Assembly: GCA_051001455.1 (NCBI GenBank) | Contig: JBPCNH010000039.1 | Coordinates: 1-64,000, forward strand | Source of the DNA: JBPCNH01 sp051001455 | GTDB lineage: Bacteria; Actinomycetota; CADDZG01; WHSQ01 | Direction of reading: 5' to 3' | Length of the DNA stretch: 64,000 nt | Shown: positions 59,670 to 64,000 of the stretch, piece by piece | Layout of the letters: the number at the start of each line of letters is the position of its first letter | How positions within the stretch are numbered: the first letter of the stretch is position 1 | Notes under the pieces: model-generated | What the model was told of the DNA's origin: nothing | Seen by the model: only the letters and a program-made list of their open reading frames with translations | The model's database searches: none | Program-made: the position numbers and the translations under genes

Positions 59670-59706
59670 GTAAATACAATAGTGTAATTCACACAAGATG
59701 TAGTGC
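59670..59706 (+). promoter_or_regulatory. candidate NrdR boxes at the nrdJ promoter
   Basis: ACACAAGATGTAGTGC (59691-59706) matches the NrdR consensus acaCWATATATWGTGT at 13 of 16 positions. A weaker copy at 59670-59685 (9 of 16, ending TAGTGT) lies 21 bases away centre to centre, two helical turns. TACAAT (59675-59680) inside the first copy is a likely -10. NrdR itself is encoded at the window's right end. Confidence 0.6.
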
Positions 59707-59771
59707 CCGAAGGCCACGGACACCCCACATCTAGGGATTACGACCGGCAGTCAAACGTTGGAAATCATGGC

Positions 59772-59794
59772 AGACGGGCGCTGAGAGCCCGTCT
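59772..59794 (+). promoter_or_regulatory. leader hairpin before nrdJ
   Basis: Perfect 8-bp stem AGACGGGC/GCCCGTCT with a seven-base loop, just before the AAGGGGGG ribosome site. Followed by ATAAG, not a T-run. I see no cobalamin-riboswitch B12 box in this leader. Confidence 0.5.
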
Positions 59795-59812
59795 ATAAGG
59801 GGGGATCCAGGA

Positions 59813-62593
59813 GTGTCCACAGCTCGAACGGCGACCACGACGGCTCTAGAGCCGGAACTGAAGATCCGGCGATACTTCACCACCGACGGCAGCCATCCGT
59901 ACGACGAGATCGAGTGGGAGCTGCGGGAAGCTGTCATCAAGAACTATCGCACCGGCGAGATCGCCTTCGAGCAGCGCGATATCGAATTCCCGAAGTCCTG
60001 GTCCCAGAACGCCACCAACATCGTGGCGCAGAAGTACTTCCGCGGCGGTCTCGACACACCCGAGCGCGAGCATTCGGTCAAGCAGATGATCGATCGCGTC
60101 GTCAACCGCTATCACGAAGAGGGTCTCGAGCGCGGCTACTTCGCCGACGCCGATGAGGCGCAGGTCTTCAAGGACGAGCTGACCCACCTCCTCGTGAACC
60201 AGAAGGCCGCGTTCAACTCCCCGGTGTGGTTCAACGTCGGGTGGCGGCCTAAGGGCGAAGAGCAGTGCTCGGCGTGTTTCATCCTCGCGGTCGACGACGA
60301 GATGCGCTCCATCCTCAACTGGTACGTCGAAGAGGGAACCATCTTCAAGGGCGGCTCCGGCGCCGGCATCAACCTCTCGAAGATCCGTTCCAGCAAGGAG
60401 CGTCTGAAGAGCGGCGGCACGGCTTCCGGTCCCGTCTCGTTCATGCGCGGGGCCGACGCATCGGCCGGAACGATCAAGTCCGGTGGTGCCACCCGGCGCG
60501 CCGCGAAGATGGTCGTGCTGAACGTCGACCATCCCGACGTCCGTGACTTCATCTGGTGCAAGGCGCTCGAGGAGCGCAAGGCGCGTGCTCTCGGCGAGGC
60601 CGGCTTCGACATGGATCTCGACGGCAAGGACTCGCACTCGATCCAGTACCAGAACGCAAACAACTCCGTGCGCGTGACCGACGACTTCATGCAAGCCGCG
60701 ATCGACGGTCGCAACTGGGACCTCAAGGCGGTCACCACCGGTGAGACGGTCGAGACCTTGCCTGCAGCCGAGCTCCTGCGCGAGATGTCGGACGCCGCAT
60801 GGCAGTGCGCCGACCCGGGTGTGCAGTACGACTCGACGCTCCAGGACTGGCACACCTGCCCGAACTCGGGACGCATCAACGCCTCGAACCCGTGCTCGGA
60901 ATACGTGCACATCGACAACTCGGCGTGCAACCTCGCATCGCTCAACCTCATGAAGTTCGTGGACGACAACGACCGCTTCGATATCGAGGCGTTCCTCCAC
61001 GCGGTCGAGGTCGTGTTCCTCGCCCAAGAGATCTCGGTCGGCTTCTCCTCGTACCCGACCGACAAGATCACCGAGAACTCTCACCGTTTCCGTCAGCTGG
61101 GTCAGGGCTACGCCAACCTCGGCGCACTGCTGATGAGCCAGGGCCTCGCCTACGATTCCGACGCCGGCCGGGCGTGGGCGGCGGCGATCACCGCGCTGAT
61201 GACCGGTCACTGCTACGCCACCTCTGCCAAGATCGCGAAGCGCGTCGGCGCCTTCGACGCCTATGCCGAGAACTCCGAGCCGATGCTGCGTGTGATCGCC
61301 AAGCACCGGGACGCTTCGTATGAGATCCCCGAAGACCTCGCACCTAACGAGATGGTCACGGCCGCTCGTGCGGTGTGGGACAACGCCCTCGCTCTAGGCC
61401 ACGAGCACGGGTATCGCAACGCCCAGGCCTCAGTTTTGGCTCCAACCGGCACGATCGGGTTGATGATGGATTGCGACACCACCGGGATCGAGCCGGACCT
61501 GGCACTCAAGAAGACCAAGAAGCTCGTAGGCGGCGGCACGATGTCGATCGTCAACCAGACGGTTCCCCGTGCGCTCCGCAAGCTCGGCTACGACGAGGCG
61601 CAGATCGCCGACATCGTCGCTTACATCGACGACAACTCGCACGTGATCGGCGCGCCGCATCTCGCCGATGAGCACATGACGGTTTTCGACACCGCCATGG
61701 GTGAGCGCTCGATCCACTACATGGGTCACGTCCGGATGATGGCCGCAGCACAGCCGTTCCTCTCGGGCGCCATCTCCAAGACCGTGAACCTGCCTGAGAA
61801 CGTCTCGATCGAAGATGTCGAGCAGGTCTACATCGAGGGATGGCGTCTCGGTCTCAAGGCCCTCGCTCTGTACCGCGACAACTGCAAGGTCGGCCAGCCG
61901 CTCTCGACCGCAAAGAAGGAAGTCGCCGTTGTCGAGAAGGTCACCGAGATGCCGAAGCCGGTGCGCAACCGTCTTCCGAAGAAGCGCCGCTCGCTGACCG
62001 TCAAGTTCCGTGTCGCCGACACCGAGGGCTACCTCACCACCGGCGAGTTCCCCGACGGCTCGCTCGGTGAGATCTTCCTCAAGGTCGCCAAGCAAGGCTC
62101 CACGCTGGCGGGGATCATGGATGCGTTCGCCATCTCGATCTCGATGGGTCTGCAGTACGGGGTGCCGCTGTCGGCTTACGTGCGCCAGTTCGTCGGTACC
62201 CGCTTCGAGCCCTCGGGCATGACCGACGATCCCGAGTTCCGTATCGCCACCTCGATCCTCGATTACGTGTTCCGTCAGCTGGCGGTCGAGTACCTGCCGG
62301 ACGAGGAGCGCCGTGCACTCGGCATCCGCACCGCCGGCGAGCGTCAGGACGAGATCGAGAACAAGCTCGCCGAGGCCGCGGGTGAGCCCACCACCGGGAA
62401 CGGCAACGGCAACGGCAACGGTCACTCCAACGACGGCAGCAGCAAGCCTGCCGAAGGCGTGATCGTCCTCGGGCCGGTCGTCTCTGCTTCCACCGGCTCG
62501 CGGCCCTTCTGTGGGACCTGCGGTATCGAGATGGTCCCGGCCGGAAGCTGCTTCGCCTGCACCTCCTGTGGTTCGACCAGCGGTTGTTCTTAA
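59813..62593 (+). CDS. nrdJ: adenosylcobalamin-dependent ribonucleotide reductase (class II)
   Basis: Makes deoxynucleotides using coenzyme B12, with no oxygen requirement. FNSPVWFNVGW, EEGTIFKGGSGAGINLSKIR and the NPCSEYVHIDNSACNLASLNL block with the active Cys/Glu are diagnostic; the GSGAG-type and C-terminal redox Cys pair (CGTCGIEMVPAG, CFACTSCG) are present. A poly-Asn/Gly linker precedes the C-terminal zinc-ribbon-like end. GTG start. 926 aa, the NrdJa type common in actinobacteria. No intein. Confidence 0.96.
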   Translation: MSTARTATTTALEPELKIRRYFTTDGSHPYDEIEWELREAVIKNYRTGEIAFEQRDIEFPKSWSQNATNIVAQKYFRGGLDTPEREHSVKQMIDRVVNRYHEEGLERGYFADADEAQVFKDELTHLLVNQKAAFNSPVWFNVGWRPKGEEQCSACFILAVDDEMRSILNWYVEEGTIFKGGSGAGINLSKIRSSKERLKSGGTASGPVSFMRGADASAGTIKSGGATRRAAKMVVLNVDHPDVRDFIWCKALEERKARALGEAGFDMDLDGKDSHSIQYQNANNSVRVTDDFMQAAIDGRNWDLKAVTTGETVETLPAAELLREMSDAAWQCADPGVQYDSTLQDWHTCPNSGRINASNPCSEYVHIDNSACNLASLNLMKFVDDNDRFDIEAFLHAVEVVFLAQEISVGFSSYPTDKITENSHRFRQLGQGYANLGALLMSQGLAYDSDAGRAWAAAITALMTGHCYATSAKIAKRVGAFDAYAENSEPMLRVIAKHRDASYEIPEDLAPNEMVTAARAVWDNALALGHEHGYRNAQASVLAPTGTIGLMMDCDTTGIEPDLALKKTKKLVGGGTMSIVNQTVPRALRKLGYDEAQIADIVAYIDDNSHVIGAPHLADEHMTVFDTAMGERSIHYMGHVRMMAAAQPFLSGAISKTVNLPENVSIEDVEQVYIEGWRLGLKALALYRDNCKVGQPLSTAKKEVAVVEKVTEMPKPVRNRLPKKRRSLTVKFRVADTEGYLTTGEFPDGSLGEIFLKVAKQGSTLAGIMDAFAISISMGLQYGVPLSAYVRQFVGTRFEPSGMTDDPEFRIATSILDYVFRQLAVEYLPDEERRALGIRTAGERQDEIENKLAEAAGEPTTGNGNGNGNGHSNDGSSKPAEGVIVLGPVVSASTGSRPFCGTCGIEMVPAGSCFACTSCGSTSGCS

Positions 62594-62611
62594 GGGCCGG
62601 CACTAGGCGCC

Positions 62612-62809
62612 ATGAGCGGTAGATGTAGCGAGTGCGGGGCGCAGCTGAGGCTGCGTCCGGCCTCCTGCCCTCTCTGCGGCGCCGAGCTGAAGAAGCGCGA
62701 GAAGGCGGCGGTCGAAGAGGTCGCTGATCCCGACGATTACCAGAGCAACGTCCGGGCGCTGCGGGATGAGCTCGAACGTCTGCGCCGTGGAGAAGTCGAA
62801 GCTGTCTAG
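62612..62809 (+). CDS. small zinc-ribbon protein (65 aa)
   Basis: Two CxxC pairs (CSECGAQLRLRPASCPLCGAEL, shown in part) form a zinc ribbon in the first 26 residues, followed by an acidic and helical tail. No family name. It starts 19 bases after nrdJ and may share its transcript; a role in metal or redox handling for NrdJ is speculation. Confidence 0.7.
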   Translation: MSGRCSECGAQLRLRPASCPLCGAELKKREKAAVEEVADPDDYQSNVRALRDELERLRRGEVEAV

Positions 62810-62829
62810 CGATAAGGCTCATCAGGCCA

Positions 62830-62835
62830 TACGAT
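62830..62835 (+). promoter_or_regulatory. candidate leaderless -10 of the next gene
   Basis: TACGAT, exactly six bases before the ATG at 62842, with no ribosome site between. No clear -35. Confidence 0.45.
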
Positions 62836-62841
62836 TCTTCT

Positions 62842-63570
62842 ATGCGAAAGCTCATACCGGTTGTTCTCATCTCATGTCTCGCCCTTCCCTTCGCTCCTGC
62901 GAGTGCCGAGTCTCCTAAGCCACCGAAGCTGGTCGTAGGGAAGAAGCGTTACGTCCAGGGCCACGACGTAAAGATCACGCTTGTTAACGACACGAACACC
63001 GACGTCACCTACGGCACGCCTTGGCGCATCGAGAACACCAAGGGAGAGATCGTTGCGGCTTATCACTGGGACCGAGCAGAGACGACGCTGGCGCCGGGGG
63101 AGAGCGTTACTTGGTCGTGGGACGGAACTCCCAATCAATGCAGCCGAGAGGGATGCACCAAGGTAGGTGGTGTGCCTGCCGCCGGCAAGTACTTCGCCAC
63201 GGTGGACGTCCGTAACTTCGGAGAGATGCAGAAAGGCTTTCTCACCGGCCGCTACTTCACGCTCGGGTTCGAGAGCCGCCCGAACACCACCTTCGAGGTC
63301 TTCGTAGCCCGACAGAAGGCCGTGGATCAGATGCGCGCCGAGGCGCAGGCCGAGGACAAGACCCTCATCGTTTCCGGGATCATTCGTCTTGGGCGACAGG
63401 GATACAACAAAGACTGGTCCTTCTACATGGGCCCGCGCTCGATCGTGCTCGGCGAGATGTTCATCGAGGTCTGCGACGGCAGCCCTTACTACGTGCAGCG
63501 ACATCGCAGAGATTGGAACGGCGATCGCTGGTGTCCGTGGTCCTCTTACGTCAAGAGGATGGGCCGCTAA
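62842..63570 (+). CDS. secreted protein with Ig-like N-domain
   Basis: 242 aa: signal peptide (~1-23, ending PASA), then a beta-sandwich resembling BsuPI/Ig-like protease-inhibitor domains (VKITLVNDTNTDVTYGTPW...LAPGESVTWSWDG), then a C-terminal module with RQGYNKDWSFYMGPRSIVL and CPWSSYV that I have seen in unrelated secreted proteins without a known role. Sits between nrdJ and nrdR with its own promoter. Confidence 0.6.
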   Translation: MRKLIPVVLISCLALPFAPASAESPKPPKLVVGKKRYVQGHDVKITLVNDTNTDVTYGTPWRIENTKGEIVAAYHWDRAETTLAPGESVTWSWDGTPNQCSREGCTKVGGVPAAGKYFATVDVRNFGEMQKGFLTGRYFTLGFESRPNTTFEVFVARQKAVDQMRAEAQAEDKTLIVSGIIRLGRQGYNKDWSFYMGPRSIVLGEMFIEVCDGSPYYVQRHRRDWNGDRWCPWSSYVKRMGR

Positions 63571-63589
63571 GAACGTGGCTCCTCGCTAG

Positions 63590-64000
63590 ATGCGCTGCCC
63601 CTACTGCGACAACGGCGAGGACAAGGTCGTCGACTCGCGTATGGCCGAAGAAGGCCGCGTCATCAGGCGCCGGCGCGAGTGTCTCGGATGCAATCGGCGT
63701 TTCACCACCTTCGAGCGCGCCGAAGAGACCCCACTTCTCGTGCGTAAGCGCAACGACGTCGAGGAGCCGTTCGACCGGCAGAAGATCGTCTCGGGTCTGA
63801 TCAGTGCGTGCAAGAACCGGCCCGTCACGCTCGCCGCGATCGAACAACTCGCCGAGGACGTCGAGGAAGCGATGCGCTCTCAACCGAAGCGTCCCGTGCC
63901 CACGGCCGAGACCGGACGCGAGGTCCTCGAGCGGCTGCGCGACTTCGACGATGTCGCCTACCTGCGCTTCGCCTCCGTCTACAAGGACTTCCAGGAGCTC
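63590..64000 (+). CDS. nrdR: transcriptional repressor NrdR (3' end outside window)
   Basis: Zinc-ribbon plus ATP-cone repressor of ribonucleotide reductase genes. MRCPYCDNGEDKVVDSR, RRRRECLGCNRRFTTFER (CxxC...CxxC ribbon, ~3-45), then the ATP-cone LVRKRNDVEEPFDRQKI (~50-140). 137 codons are in the window; the gene runs off the end. Likely represses nrdJ through the boxes at 59670-59706. Confidence 0.94.
   Translation, partial: MRCPYCDNGEDKVVDSRMAEEGRVIRRRRECLGCNRRFTTFERAEETPLLVRKRNDVEEPFDRQKIVSGLISACKNRPVTLAAIEQLAEDVEEAMRSQPKRPVPTAETGREVLERLRDFDDVAYLRFASVYKDFQEL

Noticed and set aside
59633..59812. Cobalamin riboswitch before nrdJ
   Set aside because: No B12-box-like sequence; the only clear fold is one simple hairpin.
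1..64000. CRISPR arrays, tRNA or rRNA genes
   Set aside because: No regularly spaced direct repeats and no cloverleaf or rRNA-like sequence noticed on reading; a covariance search was not possible.

Overview
The window is 64 kb of high-GC chromosome (roughly 60-65% G+C by eye) from an actinobacterium, probably a deep-branching or uncultivated lineage. The evidence is the actinobacterial gene order (dprA-xer-whiG-rpsB-tsf-pyrH-frr-cdsA-dxr-rseP-ispG; rimP-nusA-ylxR-infB-rbfA; recA-recX...miaB...miaA-dapF-hflX-lexA-LysM-nrdJ/nrdR), a tiny bL37-like ribosomal protein, GAAC-N4-GTTC LexA boxes, frequent GTG/TTG starts and many apparent leaderless promoters. Less usual for the phylum are RNase Y beside RNase J, and a diaminopimelate aminotransferase (DapL) lysine route. 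I cannot place the class from sequence alone.

Layout. 1-11.6 kb: comM (cut by the window), dprA, a small DUF3553-like gene, xer recombinase and a WhiG/FliA sigma factor; then rpsB, tsf, pyrH and frr; then cdsA, dxr, rseP and ispG. 11.7-27.8 kb: bL37 and a terminator, the rimP-nusA-ylxR-infB-DUF503-rbfA-nrnA-truB-ribF run, rpsO, pnp, an M16 protease, dapB, a secreted protein, dapA and rnj. 27.75-28.85 kb: a reversed AbiEi/DUF559 gene bracketed by 48-bp imperfect inverted repeats. 28.9-33.5 kb: ftsK, a RodZ-like gene and rimO. 33.5-36.9 kb, reverse strand: znuB, znuC, znuA, zur and hup, with a clear Zur operator-promoter. 37-42.1 kb: pgsA, cinA, thpR, a CopC-like protein and three membrane or secreted proteins. 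42.2-50.2 kb: SOS-controlled recA carrying an intein, recX, rny, miaB, an extradiol-dioxygenase-like gene and miaA. 50.2-55.0 kb: an accessory island with an IS110 remnant, small secreted or membrane genes and three copies of a structured repeat. 55-64 kb: dapF, dapL, hflX, lexA back to back with a LysM protein across four LexA boxes, nrdJ with candidate NrdR boxes, two small genes and nrdR (cut by the window).

How the genes work together. Most of the window is housekeeping: ribosome assembly and translation, RNA decay (PNPase, RNase J, RNase Y, NrnA), the MEP isoprenoid steps Dxr and IspG, phospholipid synthesis (CdsA, PgsA), and meso-diaminopimelate synthesis (DapA, DapB, DapL, DapF). Three regulons can be read from the DNA: SOS (recA, lexA, LysM gene), zinc (znuA under Zur) and deoxynucleotide supply (nrdJ under NrdR). 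The best places for something new are the repeat-bounded DUF559 gene, the structured-repeat island between miaA and dapF, the lexA/LysM SOS pair, and the CopC-membrane protein cluster.
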